From Spirochaetales bacterium (lineage in GTDB: Bacteria; Spirochaetota; Spirochaetia; DSM-2461), in assembly GCA_016936555.1 (NCBI GenBank), contig JAFGXR010000034.1, positions 1-64,000 on the forward strand: a stretch of DNA of 64,000 nt. Direction: 5' to 3'. Below are positions 39,920-50,020 of the stretch, one piece after another. Below the pieces are notes generated by a model. It was not told the origin of the DNA. It made no database searches and saw nothing but the letters and a program-made list of their open reading frames with translations. The position numbers and the translations under genes were made by a program. Positions within the stretch are counted from its first letter, which is position 1. Every line of letters begins with the position of its first letter.

Positions 39920-40732
39920 TCACTCTTCTACAGAGAATCCGGAATATTTGATCTCCAGATCAGCAAAATCCCTTTCCCGCGAGACGGAAATTTCTGTCCA
40001 GATCCGTTCTGCAAGATCCCGATCGCTTCTGACCAGTTGATCGGAAAGCATGAGATAGTACTCTTTCGTTACCACAGGAGGCGTCACCTTGATAATATCC
40101 CCATAATTACGACTATTGCTCCGAAGGATGCTGTCCCCTGTAATATCCTGGACAACAATTCCTTCCAGCCTGCGGTTTTCCAGCATCAGGAAGCCCCCTT
40201 CGGTACTCTGGAATTCAAAAACCTCATATCCTGAGCGCGCCAGATCTCCGACTATAGAGTAACCGAGTGGCGCGCCGAGTGAATTCCTGGAATATCCGGT
40301 AAAGAGGGTGCCGTTCCAATCGAGCATGGCATCGGCTTTTTTATAGAGAGAATAGGAGATGACAGCCATGCTTCTGGATTTATCCACCTCTCCTTCATGA
40401 GTTCCGTCAAGGGTCGGATACCATCCGATTTCCAGTCTGTCCCGGCTGTAGCTGGCATTGAATATACCATCGACCAGATTATTGCCCAGGCTGTAGAGGC
40501 ATCTGGGCCATGGAAGGCGAACCAGTTCGATGGTCAATCCCTCTATGGACTCTTCCAGCATCTGAACCATTTCAACAGCTATTCCGGGGTAATTTTCCGG
40601 TATCAGACCTCCGGAGCCGAGATAGTAGGGAGGCTGTTCCTTGTCTTCATAGGCTATGACAATATTTTCTCCCCGGAGAATTTGATGGAATGAGATGAAA
40701 ACAATAATTAAAAGCCATAGATATTTATTCAC
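39920..40732 (-). CDS. Periplasmic substrate-binding protein (SBP_bac_3-like)
   Basis: Signal peptide; 'IVIAYEDKEQPPYYLGSGGLIPENYPGIAVEMVQML'. Confidence 0.75.
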   Translation of the reverse strand: MNKYLWLLIIVFISFHQILRGENIVIAYEDKEQPPYYLGSGGLIPENYPGIAVEMVQMLEESIEGLTIELVRLPWPRCLYSLGNNLVDGIFNASYSRDRLEIGWYPTLDGTHEGEVDKSRSMAVISYSLYKKADAMLDWNGTLFTGYSRNSLGAPLGYSIVGDLARSGYEVFEFQSTEGGFLMLENRRLEGIVVQDITGDSILRSNSRNYGDIIKVTPPVVTKEYYLMLSDQLVRSDRDLAERIWTEISVSRERDFADLEIKYSGFSVEE

Positions 40733-40811
40733 AATGCTTCCGCCTTCAATTATACATTAAAAGCGTTTATGATTGTTTGCTTTTAAAACAGATTATTACG
40801 ATAATTGAAAT

Positions 40812-42260
40812 ATGGCAGCCGATGAAGACCCGATTGGAGAACAGGTAGAAGAAGTCATTGAATCCCTTATGGAACAGGATTGCCCCGAACTGCAGGCTCT
40901 CGATGACGGGGAGGCTGATGAGCCGAACCGCGATGGTTCCGTGGAAATTCATATAAGCCCCGATAAAATGTTTGTGCTGGCCACGTTTTTCCCCCATCTC
41001 GGATCAGGGAAACGACAGAGTGCAGCAGATATCGTATCTGTTCTGACAGAACAGGGGATCGACCGGAGTCTTATCAGGAAAGAAGTCATTGATGATGCAT
41101 TGTGGAACTGCGAGAAAAACTCCAGCTCCCTGAAGGATGTGGAAGTGGCCAGAGGCATTGAGCCGGCCGACGGAGAGGAAGAACACATCAGTCTGCTTCT
41201 GAACCCCCGGCAGTACATCATGGCGATGAATCTCATTCGCAGGGATTTGAAAAAACAGAATGTCAATTACAGAAACTTCTCCCGTCTCTGTATTCTGGAA
41301 AAGAATACTCCTGTCGCCATCAAGTGCGATGCCATTCCCGGGAAAAACGGAATCAATGTTAAAGGAGAGGAAATTCCCTGCCGGATCAGACAGTTTGAAA
41401 CGGTCAGAATCGGCGACAACCTTGTACTGAATGACTCGGGTGATGTTCTGGCAGACAGGCATGGGGAGTTCGTCTATGAAAATGGAACAATATCCATCAA
41501 CGAAGTCCTCACACTGCGAAAGGGTGTAAATTACCATACGGGAAATATCCATTTTCCCGGCGCCGTTGAAATTTTCGGAGAGGTGGAGGACGGATTCAAG
41601 ATTCAGGCCGGAAAGGATATCCATGTCCATGAGACCCTTGCGGCATCTGACATTCTCTGCGGGGGAAATCTGACAATTCACGGCGGCGGCATAATCGGAA
41701 GAAAGGAACACAAGGTTATCGTCGAGGAAAGGACTGAGGCCAATTTTGTCGAAAGAGTCCATCTGGAATCCAGGAAAGGCATTCTGATTAAAAAGGAAGC
41801 CTATCTGTCCTACCTGTACACAAATGGAAAAGTCGTCTTTCAGCCCGGGGGAAAGCTTATCGGAGGAGAGACCTACAGCCAGAACGGTCTGGAAGTCACA
41901 GACCTGGGAAATGATAAAAACCTGAAAACTGAAGTCTATACGGGCATCGATTACAAGCTGATGAAAATGCTCATCCAGATAAAATCCTTCCGCGATTCCC
42001 TGCTCCAGCTGCAGGCGCAGAAACCCTCCGATGAAAAACTGAAGTTCGACGAACAGATTCTCAAATGCAACCTGAGCATGGAATACCTGCTTGAGCATCT
42101 GGACCACGATGAACAGGCACAGATAATAATAAGCGGCACGGTTTATCCCGGCACGGTCATCCATATCTGCAATGCCAGACGGACCGTTACCGAAGAGATG
42201 AAAAGCGGAACATTCAAACTGGACAAGGGAAAGGGGATAATCGACTTTATTCCGTTCTGA
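40812..42260 (+). CDS. DUF342 / FapA-domain protein
   Basis: 'GKNGINVKGEEIP', 'NYHTGNIHFPGAVEIFGEVEDGFKIQAGKDIHVHETL' typical of DUF342. Confidence 0.88.
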   Translation: MAADEDPIGEQVEEVIESLMEQDCPELQALDDGEADEPNRDGSVEIHISPDKMFVLATFFPHLGSGKRQSAADIVSVLTEQGIDRSLIRKEVIDDALWNCEKNSSSLKDVEVARGIEPADGEEEHISLLLNPRQYIMAMNLIRRDLKKQNVNYRNFSRLCILEKNTPVAIKCDAIPGKNGINVKGEEIPCRIRQFETVRIGDNLVLNDSGDVLADRHGEFVYENGTISINEVLTLRKGVNYHTGNIHFPGAVEIFGEVEDGFKIQAGKDIHVHETLAASDILCGGNLTIHGGGIIGRKEHKVIVEERTEANFVERVHLESRKGILIKKEAYLSYLYTNGKVVFQPGGKLIGGETYSQNGLEVTDLGNDKNLKTEVYTGIDYKLMKMLIQIKSFRDSLLQLQAQKPSDEKLKFDEQILKCNLSMEYLLEHLDHDEQAQIIISGTVYPGTVIHICNARRTVTEEMKSGTFKLDKGKGIIDFIPF

Positions 42261-42711
42261 CGATATAGAGCTCCACCGCATCGATAATCTGCTGATATCC
42301 CGTACAGCGGCAGAGATTCCCGCTGAATGCCTTGCGTATTTCATCCCGCGAGGGATGGGGATTCTTCTCCAGAAGGTCCAGCCCCTTCATAATCATACCG
42401 GGCGTACAGAATCCGCATTGAATGGCCCCGGAATCGATAAATGCCTGCTGAAGGGGGTGAAGCGTCCCGTCGGAGCTTTCCACGCCCTCGATAGTGACAA
42501 CTGATTTTCCAACGACTTTACTCAGGGGAACCACACAGGATTTTTTGGCCGCTCCGTCGATCAATACCGTACAGGCGCCGCAGGCCCCTACTCCGCAGCC
42601 GTTTTTGGTTCCCGTCAGTTCCAGGTCCTCGCGGATGTAGTTGAGAAGTTTTTTATCCAGAAGAGAGTCGTCAAAATGGTAGACCCTGCCGTTTACTGTT
42701 ATCTCGTTCAT
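42247..42711 (-). CDS. Xanthine dehydrogenase-type 2Fe-2S subunit
   Basis: 'GTKNGCGVGACGACTVLIDG', 'IQCGFCTPGMIMKGLDLL', 'GNLCRCTGYQQI'. Confidence 0.95.
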   Translation of the reverse strand: MNEITVNGRVYHFDDSLLDKKLLNYIREDLELTGTKNGCGVGACGACTVLIDGAAKKSCVVPLSKVVGKSVVTIEGVESSDGTLHPLQQAFIDSGAIQCGFCTPGMIMKGLDLLEKNPHPSRDEIRKAFSGNLCRCTGYQQIIDAVELYIVRTE

Positions 42712-44966
42712 TCTGCTGCTCCTTCCAGTTTGATGGGCAGGGAGAACTGCCGCACTCCCGTAGCGTTATAGATGGCATTGGCAATGGCTGCCGCGGCTAT
42801 TTCCGTTGCCGGCTCGCCTATTCCCTTCACTCCCGAAGGAGTGGTTCTGTCCTCGTTTTCGATAATGATCGCTTCGATTTCCGGCATATCCACCGATTTG
42901 GGAATCCTGTATTTGTTGAAGTTCGGGTTCATGATTTTCCCGCCTTCAATCTGAAGGTCTTCCGTCAGAGCCATTCCCAGTCCCTGGGCGATGCCGCCGT
43001 AGATCTGTCCTTTCACCAGCTCGGGATTGATAGCCCGCCCCACATCGTGGCCGGCTGTGGCCTTGATCACTTTGACTTTCCCTGTCTTTTTATTGACGGT
43101 CAATTCCACGACGTTACAGCTGTAGACGTAGGTGAAGTAAGCGTCGCCCGCGCCGACTTCATCATCCCAGGAGACCCGCGGAGCTTTGTACTCGCCGAAG
43201 GCGAAGGGATAAGTTCTGTGGAGAAACATCCTGTGCATGGCCTCTTCCCAGGTGAGAGAATAACTTCCCCCGGCCACGAGCCTGTCCTTTTCAAAACGGA
43301 TGTCTTCGGGGTCGCAGCGGAAATCGTCGCTCAGAGTTTCCCGGATGATCTTCTTGAGCTTTGCCGAGGCTTTCCGGACGGCGCTGACCCCCATCATGGT
43401 TCCCCGCGTCGCCACGGTGGTTCCGCTGTCGGGTATGGAGGTTGTGGACGACCGGTTGTAGCGGATACGCGAAAGGGGAACATCAAACTCCTCGGCCAGC
43501 GCCAGCATCATAACCGACTGGGCGCCCTGCCCGTTCTCGTGAATCCCCGTATCGAGTACGATCGATCCGTCGAACTGGCAGTTGACCATACAGGCGGCGA
43601 AATCGAGACCTTCCGCACCGACACTGGATCCCCTGTAGGAGATAGCCAGCCCCGTGCCGTATAATTCATCGCTATCGGATTTTCCCCGGCTGCTCTTCTT
43701 CACATTTTCAAGATACCCCGATCTGGCTATGACCTTGTCCATGACCTCTTCCATGGAGACGATATGGCTGTCCAGCTTCTGGCCGGTAATGGTGATACTG
43801 TCCTGCCGGACCATATTGATCCGCCGGAACTCCACGGGATCCAAATCCAGTTCCTCGGCGCAGATATCCATCATCTGCTCGATGGCGAAGTTGACCTGAG
43901 GCGTTCCGAACCCCCTCATGGCGCCGGTGAAAACATTGTTCGTTGCCACTCCGATCACATCGGTATGGACGTTGTCCACGACATAAGGGCCGGCGCACTG
44001 GGCGGTGGACCGCCAGGTGGACCAGGGCGTGGTGGAAGTGATCCCCCCCGACTCGGAGAGCATATAGGTATTGAGGGCGAGAATTTTTCCCTCAGGGGAA
44101 AGACCGTATTTATATTTCATGATGTAGGGGTTGCGCTTGTAGCTCTCCCGGAAAGACCACTCGCGGTCGTATAGGATTTTTACGGGGACCCGGAGCAGAG
44201 ACGCGGCGAGAGCGGCCCGTGCGGCGATGACCGAAATGGTGTCGTCCTTTCCTCCGAAACTGCCTCCCGTCGGGTGACTGTAGACGACGAAATCGGCAAA
44301 CTGGCGGTTCAGAAAGGCGGAACAGTATCGCCTCGTACTGAAGGGGTGCTGGAATGTCCCGTAAAGCTCGATCGTCCCGTCAGTCAAGGGATTGGCGAAA
44401 GCGCACTCCGGTTCCATATAGGCGTGTTCCACGAAAGGCGTACGGAATTCTCTCTCGACGATTTTGTAACAGGCGGGAAACACCGCTTCGGCATTTCCCC
44501 GGCGCACATGATGATGGGTCACCTTATTCCCGGGAAACTTTTCGTTTACCAGATTGGATTTTGCTCCCAAAGCAGTTTTCTGATCGAGAACCGGTTCCAG
44601 CTCTTTCAGCTCCCATTTGACAAGGGCGGCAGCCTGAAGTGCGATGTCTCTCGTATCGGCCACCACCAGAGCTATAACATCGCCGTGATAGCGGATCTTC
44701 TCCCTGGCGAAGATATAGTGGTCGTGCTCGATCTGGCCCCATGCCGGCTCGCCGGGCACATCTTTCCAGGTGAGAACTTTTCTCACGCCCGGGAAGGATT
44801 CCGCTTCAGCCGTATCGATACCGAGAATTTCTGCGTGAACCGAATCGGTGTAGACGGGAACACCGTGTATCATACCGTGAAACGTATAATCGTCTGCGTA
44901 TTTAGCCCGGCCGGTGACTTTCGCGACCGCATCATTGCGAAATACTTTCTTCTCTGAATCTTCCAT
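42708..44966 (-). CDS. Xanthine dehydrogenase-type molybdopterin-binding subunit
   Basis: 'VAKVTGRAKYADDY', 'HPTGGSFGGKDD', 'GAMRGFGTPQVNFAIE', 'GIGEPATEIAAAAIANAI'. Confidence 0.95.
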   Translation of the reverse strand: MEDSEKKVFRNDAVAKVTGRAKYADDYTFHGMIHGVPVYTDSVHAEILGIDTAEAESFPGVRKVLTWKDVPGEPAWGQIEHDHYIFAREKIRYHGDVIALVVADTRDIALQAAALVKWELKELEPVLDQKTALGAKSNLVNEKFPGNKVTHHHVRRGNAEAVFPACYKIVEREFRTPFVEHAYMEPECAFANPLTDGTIELYGTFQHPFSTRRYCSAFLNRQFADFVVYSHPTGGSFGGKDDTISVIAARAALAASLLRVPVKILYDREWSFRESYKRNPYIMKYKYGLSPEGKILALNTYMLSESGGITSTTPWSTWRSTAQCAGPYVVDNVHTDVIGVATNNVFTGAMRGFGTPQVNFAIEQMMDICAEELDLDPVEFRRINMVRQDSITITGQKLDSHIVSMEEVMDKVIARSGYLENVKKSSRGKSDSDELYGTGLAISYRGSSVGAEGLDFAACMVNCQFDGSIVLDTGIHENGQGAQSVMMLALAEEFDVPLSRIRYNRSSTTSIPDSGTTVATRGTMMGVSAVRKASAKLKKIIRETLSDDFRCDPEDIRFEKDRLVAGGSYSLTWEEAMHRMFLHRTYPFAFGEYKAPRVSWDDEVGAGDAYFTYVYSCNVVELTVNKKTGKVKVIKATAGHDVGRAINPELVKGQIYGGIAQGLGMALTEDLQIEGGKIMNPNFNKYRIPKSVDMPEIEAIIIENEDRTTPSGVKGIGEPATEIAAAAIANAIYNATGVRQFSLPIKLEGAAE

Positions 44967-45199
44967 AATCAGGCAGCCTCCAAAGGTAAACAAGTTCTTA
45001 TCGCAATCTTTCTATTTGAATTGAAAAAGACAGGGAGAAATCAATAGTGAAAATTTATCCCTCAAAGTAAAAAATGTCAAGAAAATGCCGTCTCCATATT
45101 TACATTTTTCAGAATATCAGACATTCTGTCAATTTTTGCTGTCGCGATTCTGAAATCCGTTATACAATAGACAAAAATCTATACAACGGAAGGTCAATA

Positions 45200-46600
45200 A
45201 TGAGTGATACAAATCGCAAGATCGCTACGGACATGATCTACAGGCTGAATGACAAGCCCCCTGTAGCTCAATCGTTTTTCGCTGCACTGCAGCACATGAT
45301 GGCAATTTTCATCGGGATCATCACCCCGCCCGTCGTCATCGGCGGAGCTTTGGGCCTGACTCCCGACCTCAAGGCATTCATCATCAGCATGGCTCTATTC
45401 GCATCGGGCATCTCCACCTTCATACAGATAAAGAAGATCGGCCCCATCGGTTCCGGCCTTCTCAGTATCCAGGGAACCAGTTTCACATTTCTCACCCTCT
45501 CCATCGGGATCGGACTTTCGGTTCTGGCAGGCGGCGGGACTCAGGAACAGGCGCTGGGAACGATTTTCGGCGTTTGTATCATTGCATCCCCCGTTGAAAT
45601 GATTTTCAGCCGCTTCATTCCCCTGCTGAAAAAAATTATCACCCCCCTTGTCAGCGGTATCGTCGTAACGCTTATCGGTATGTCCCTCATTAAAGTCGGT
45701 ATCACCGATATCGGCGGGGGCCAATGGCTGCTCGACAACAAACCGGAACTCTTCGCCAATCCCGTGAACCTCATGCTCGCCGGAATCGTGCTGGTCGTTG
45801 TCATCCTGTTCAACCGCAGTTCCAACAAATGGTTCAGAATGGGTGCCGTCGTTTTCGGTCTGGTCGTGGGATACACCGTGGCCGCCTTTATGGGAAAAGT
45901 AAATTTCTCGAGCATCAGCACTCTCAAGATCATCACAGCGCCCATCCCCTTCCGCTTCGGCTTTCACATCGCCTGGGGTTATGTCATCCCCATGGCCCTG
46001 CTTTATCTAATCACCACAGTGGAATCGATCGGAGACCTGACGGCGACATCGATGATTTCGGGAGAGCCCTTCGAAGGTGATCTCTATATCAAACGTATTT
46101 CCGGCGGAGTTCTGGGAGACGGAGTCAACAGCGCCATCGCGGGCATCTTCAACTCCTTCCCCAACACGACATTCAGCCAGAACAACGGCGTTATACAGAT
46201 GACAGGCGTCGCCAGCAGATACGTTGGTTACTGGATCGCCGGACTTCTGGTCCTGATGGGAATGTTCCCCATCGTCGGAGGCCTTTTCTCCGTCATTCCC
46301 AACTCGGTCCTCGGAGGAGCCACCATCATCATGTTCGGGACAGTCGCCGCTTCGGGAATCAGAATCATCGCCACCAACACCATCAACCGAAGAGGCGTTC
46401 TGATCATGGCCCTCTCCTTCGGTCTCGGCCTCGGCGTTGTATTCGTGCCCCAGATACTCTCCCACGCGCCGTCCATCATCAAGCAGATCTTCGGTTCCGC
46501 TATCACAACCGGCGGTCTCACGGCAATCTTTCTCAATATCGTGCTTCCCCGCTCTTTCCACAAACAGGAAGTGGGACACGATCCGATGGACAATGCCTGA
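45200..46600 (+). CDS. NCS2-family uracil/xanthine permease
   Basis: 'ALQHMMAIFIGIITPPVVIGGALGL', 'TFSQNNGVIQMTGVASRYVGY'; start set at MSDTNRK. Confidence 0.93.
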   Translation: MSDTNRKIATDMIYRLNDKPPVAQSFFAALQHMMAIFIGIITPPVVIGGALGLTPDLKAFIISMALFASGISTFIQIKKIGPIGSGLLSIQGTSFTFLTLSIGIGLSVLAGGGTQEQALGTIFGVCIIASPVEMIFSRFIPLLKKIITPLVSGIVVTLIGMSLIKVGITDIGGGQWLLDNKPELFANPVNLMLAGIVLVVVILFNRSSNKWFRMGAVVFGLVVGYTVAAFMGKVNFSSISTLKIITAPIPFRFGFHIAWGYVIPMALLYLITTVESIGDLTATSMISGEPFEGDLYIKRISGGVLGDGVNSAIAGIFNSFPNTTFSQNNGVIQMTGVASRYVGYWIAGLLVLMGMFPIVGGLFSVIPNSVLGGATIIMFGTVAASGIRIIATNTINRRGVLIMALSFGLGLGVVFVPQILSHAPSIIKQIFGSAITTGGLTAIFLNIVLPRSFHKQEVGHDPMDNA

Positions 46601-46611
46601 CAATTCATATA

Positions 46612-46638
46612 GGGCTGCCCCGGCAGCCCTTTTTTTTT
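46612..46638 (+). terminator. Intrinsic terminator after the NCS2 permease
   Basis: GGGCTGCC-CC-GGCAGCCC followed by T9. Confidence 0.92.
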
Positions 46639-47479
46639 ACAATGGATAGTTTCTTCTGAAAGTGTCGGGCGAAATCCCTTTGATTCTTTTAAATACCTTG
46701 CTGAAGTGAAATCTGTCGCGGTAACCGAGCCGGGCGGAAATATCGTCCAGCTTATCCCGGGAACTGAGTATCTGCTCCGCCGCAATCTGGATCTTCAGAG
46801 AGTCTATATAGTGCTTCGGCCCCATGCCCGTTCTTTCCCGGAAGACCCTCCTGAACTGGTTTTCACTGAGATTGCAGAAAGACGCCATTTCCCCGACGGT
46901 CCACCATCTGTCCTGGGAACGGCTGAGTTTATTCAGAAGAAGACCGATCTTATCCTCCATGCCCCCCTTCCCGGCCTCTTCCCTTTCCCGGAAAAGGTCG
47001 TAGAGAAGCTGCTGAAGCGCCCCGTTGGCCCGGATCTGCCCGGCATCGGAGAGATTCAGAGCCTCCTGAATAACAGGCAGAAGCCTCCGGCTTTTTCCGA
47101 TGGAAACGATTCCGTTATCGAAAACCCCGCTCTGAAAAAGGAAATCCGCAACAGGTCCGTCAAAGCAGATAAAATCTTCAACAAACTTCGTTCCGTCACC
47201 GCCGTAACTCTGAACAAATCCGGGAGTGGAAACAACCCCTTCCCCTGCTGAAAAATAACGGATAGGATCTCCCGGTGTCCAGTACCAGCCTTTCCCCTCA
47301 ATCAGGTGACAGATACTGTAATAGGAAAACCGTCGGGGAACGGGTTTTTCCAGTGGCTCGTATGACACCCCTCTCTGGAAGTGAGATATTCTGAATCCGC
47401 TTTTCCGGTGAATTTCCCTCTCTCCCGGCTGTTTATCGTATTCGATTATATCTATATTGTTGATTTTGACATCACCCAT
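46637..47479 (-). CDS. AraC-family transcriptional regulator
   Basis: C-terminal double HTH 'WWTVGEMASFCNLSENQFRRVFRERTGMGPKHYID...RLGYRDRFHFSKVFKRIKGISPDTFR'. Confidence 0.94.
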   Translation of the reverse strand: MGDVKINNIDIIEYDKQPGEREIHRKSGFRISHFQRGVSYEPLEKPVPRRFSYYSICHLIEGKGWYWTPGDPIRYFSAGEGVVSTPGFVQSYGGDGTKFVEDFICFDGPVADFLFQSGVFDNGIVSIGKSRRLLPVIQEALNLSDAGQIRANGALQQLLYDLFREREEAGKGGMEDKIGLLLNKLSRSQDRWWTVGEMASFCNLSENQFRRVFRERTGMGPKHYIDSLKIQIAAEQILSSRDKLDDISARLGYRDRFHFSKVFKRIKGISPDTFRRNYPL

Positions 47480-47541
47480 GGTGTTTTTTTACATCCTCAT
47501 AGGCTAAAAATCAAGTTAAACTGAGTGATATGGAGGATATA

Positions 47542-49107
47542 ATGTCTACCAGCAATAAGATAAGCCTGATTCCCGATGTTTCGGAAATTAAAACAATTGA
47601 TTCGATTTTTACATTAACAGCCTCAACTTCGATCTCTGTCTCAACCGGGGAGATTATGAACAAGGGACATCTGCTCCGCGGCTATTTAGCCGTGCCGACG
47701 GGATTCCCACTCCCCTTATCTGTCGGACATGAGGGTGAGATCCAACTGATACTCGAAGGAGAACCGGACAAAAGCCTGGAGGAACCGGGAGATGAGAGCT
47801 ACAGTATATGCATTACGGAGAAAAACTGCCTTCTGAAGGCACCCGCTCCGGCTGGCCTGGCAAGAGCCGTCCAGACATTCCGACAGCTTTTTCCTGCGGG
47901 GATCTTCTCTTCAGAACCTGACAAAATAATTGCCTGGGAAATACCCGGCTGTGAGATCTCCGACTCGCCCCGCTTCCCCTGGAGGGGAATGCACCTCGAT
48001 GTGTGCCGTCACTTTTTCACCAAAGAAGAGGTGATGCGTTTTATCGATCTGATAGCACTGTACAGATTCAACCGCTTCCACTTCCATCTGACTGAAGACC
48101 AGGGTTGGCGCCTTGAAATAAAAAAATACCCCGGCCTGACGGAAGTCGGAGCCTGGAGGGATTCGACACTGATCGGCCACGCTCTGGATAAACCGAAACG
48201 CTACGACGATACACGGTACGGCGGGTTCTACACACAGGATGATATCAGGGAGATCGTTGCCTTCGCCGCCATGAGGGAAATAACCATAGTTCCGGAAATC
48301 GATATGCCCGGACATATGCAGGCGGCCATTTCCGCTTATCCCGAACTGGGCTGTACGGATCAGACACTCAGACCGCTCTGCCACTGGGGCATCTGCGAGC
48401 ACATACTGAATGTCGAGGAGTCGACCGTCAGCTTTATGAAAGATGTCCTCGACGAAGTGATGGAGCTCTTTCCGGGGAAATACATACACATAGGCGGCGA
48501 TGAGGCCCTCAAATACGAATGGGAAGAGCAGAGACGGGTCCAGGACAGAATGGCGGAACTGGGTCTAAAAGGGGAAATGGAATTGCAGAGCTGGTTTATC
48601 CGTCAGATGGCAGAGCATATCCAGTCGAATGGCCGTGAAGTTATCGGATGGGACGAGATCCTGGAAGGCGGTCTGGCTGCTGGTGCTGCCGTCATGAGCT
48701 GGCGCGGGGAAAAAGGCGGGATCGAAGCCGCTTCCCTGGGCCACAAAGTGGTTATGACACCGGAAGAATACGTCTATTTCGACCATTATCAGGGAGATAA
48801 GGAAAGCGAGCCGCTGGCCATTCACGGCTATACCACTGTGGAGAAAGTCTATTCCTATGATGTCGTCCCGCCGGTCCTTCCCGACAAACAGAAGCATCTG
48901 ATTCTGGGTTCGCAGGGGCAGCTATGGTCCGAATATATTCCCGATTTCAAACATCTGGAATATATGGCTTTTCCGAGAGTCTGCGCACTGTCCGAAGTTC
49001 TCTGGCTGGAAAAAGAGAAAAGAGATTTTTCCTCATTTTCAAAACGGCTTGAAAATCACAAATCTGTTCTTGAAAATCTGAACGTCAATTACCGGAAAGG
49101 TAATTAA
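47542..49107 (+). CDS. Beta-N-acetylhexosaminidase (GH20)
   Basis: 'FPWRGMHLDVCRHFF', 'FHFHLTEDQGWRLEIKKYP', 'HIGGDEALKYEWEE'. Confidence 0.95.
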   Translation: MSTSNKISLIPDVSEIKTIDSIFTLTASTSISVSTGEIMNKGHLLRGYLAVPTGFPLPLSVGHEGEIQLILEGEPDKSLEEPGDESYSICITEKNCLLKAPAPAGLARAVQTFRQLFPAGIFSSEPDKIIAWEIPGCEISDSPRFPWRGMHLDVCRHFFTKEEVMRFIDLIALYRFNRFHFHLTEDQGWRLEIKKYPGLTEVGAWRDSTLIGHALDKPKRYDDTRYGGFYTQDDIREIVAFAAMREITIVPEIDMPGHMQAAISAYPELGCTDQTLRPLCHWGICEHILNVEESTVSFMKDVLDEVMELFPGKYIHIGGDEALKYEWEEQRRVQDRMAELGLKGEMELQSWFIRQMAEHIQSNGREVIGWDEILEGGLAAGAAVMSWRGEKGGIEAASLGHKVVMTPEEYVYFDHYQGDKESEPLAIHGYTTVEKVYSYDVVPPVLPDKQKHLILGSQGQLWSEYIPDFKHLEYMAFPRVCALSEVLWLEKEKRDFSSFSKRLENHKSVLENLNVNYRKGN

Positions 49108-49543
49108 AAAGTCCGACCACCTCCGCGGCTGACCCGGCGCGGAGGACTTTTTCGCAGAAAGCCGAGTCCCGGCTGATATTTGCAATCTCCGTCAGGGCCT
49201 GGAGATGAGGTCCCGTCTGATCGGGAGCCGCGAGAATGAGAAAAAAGATAGTCGAAGGCTGCCCGTCCAGCGAGTCAAAATCAATTCCATCGGGGGAGAG
49301 CCCGACGGCAACGGTAAGCTCTTCGATTCCCGGTATTTTGGCATGGGGGATGGCGATTCCTCCGCCGAGACCTGTACTCGAAAGCTCTTCTCTATCGAGA
49401 ATGGCTTTATGGGCTGTCTTAATATCTTTCAGCTTTCCCGCATCTTTCAGGATGTTGAGAAGCTCCACGATCACTTTATCTTTGTATTTGGACTTGAGGG
49501 GAATCTTTACAGTTTTTTCATCTATCGCTTCGAAAAGGGCCAT
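49085..49543 (-). CDS. PTS fructose-type EIIA / PtsN-like protein
   Basis: 'STGLGGGIAIPHAKIPGIEELTVAVGLSPDGIDFDSLDGQPSTIFFLILAAPD'. Confidence 0.92.
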   Translation of the reverse strand: MALFEAIDEKTVKIPLKSKYKDKVIVELLNILKDAGKLKDIKTAHKAILDREELSSTGLGGGIAIPHAKIPGIEELTVAVGLSPDGIDFDSLDGQPSTIFFLILAAPDQTGPHLQALTEIANISRDSAFCEKVLRAGSAAEVVGLFNYLSGN

Positions 49544-49591
49544 AAATGTAAAATAGGGGATTTCACCAAAAGAAACAAGAAGGTTTTCAGC

Positions 49592-49990
49592 TCAACAGGC
49601 AATCCGGAACCGTGCATTGCAGATAATGGCCCCGTCATTCTCTCTTATAATGGATTGGTGGCAGATTCTTTCCTTCTCCCCGTCAGAATCCATGCGGCAC
49701 AGAAGAATTAAATTATCACCGGCAAAACTCTGGCTGTTATAGTTGAGTTCGATAAAAGTTATTTCCTTTAATTCGATATCAACTTCCTTCAGCTGCAGCA
49801 TATCGAGGCTATGCCCCAGAGCCTCGATATGATTCACAGCGGAATCCTGCATAAAGTCGCACAAAAAAGAGGGATGAACAAACCTCTCTTCGGAGACATG
49901 AAAAAAACGTACGGGATATTGATGCCTCCAGATCCTGTTCTCGACAGCTTCCACAAACACTACCTCTTCCCGATGTGTGCTTATGTTCAA
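49592..49990 (-). CDS. Hotdog-fold acyl thioesterase-like protein
   Basis: 'YPVRFFHVSEERFVHPSFLCDFMQDSAVNHIEALG' acyl-ACP thioesterase-like layout. Confidence 0.6.
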   Translation of the reverse strand: MNISTHREEVVFVEAVENRIWRHQYPVRFFHVSEERFVHPSFLCDFMQDSAVNHIEALGHSLDMLQLKEVDIELKEITFIELNYNSQSFAGDNLILLCRMDSDGEKERICHQSIIRENDGAIICNARFRIAC

Positions 49991-50020
49991 TATTTAACTT
50001 TATAATTTTTAAACTGTCAA

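Noticed and set aside
41004-42344. 446-aa ORF antisense to the DUF342 gene
   Set aside because: Shadow ORF opposite a clear family member; no recognisable domain and no SD/operon context
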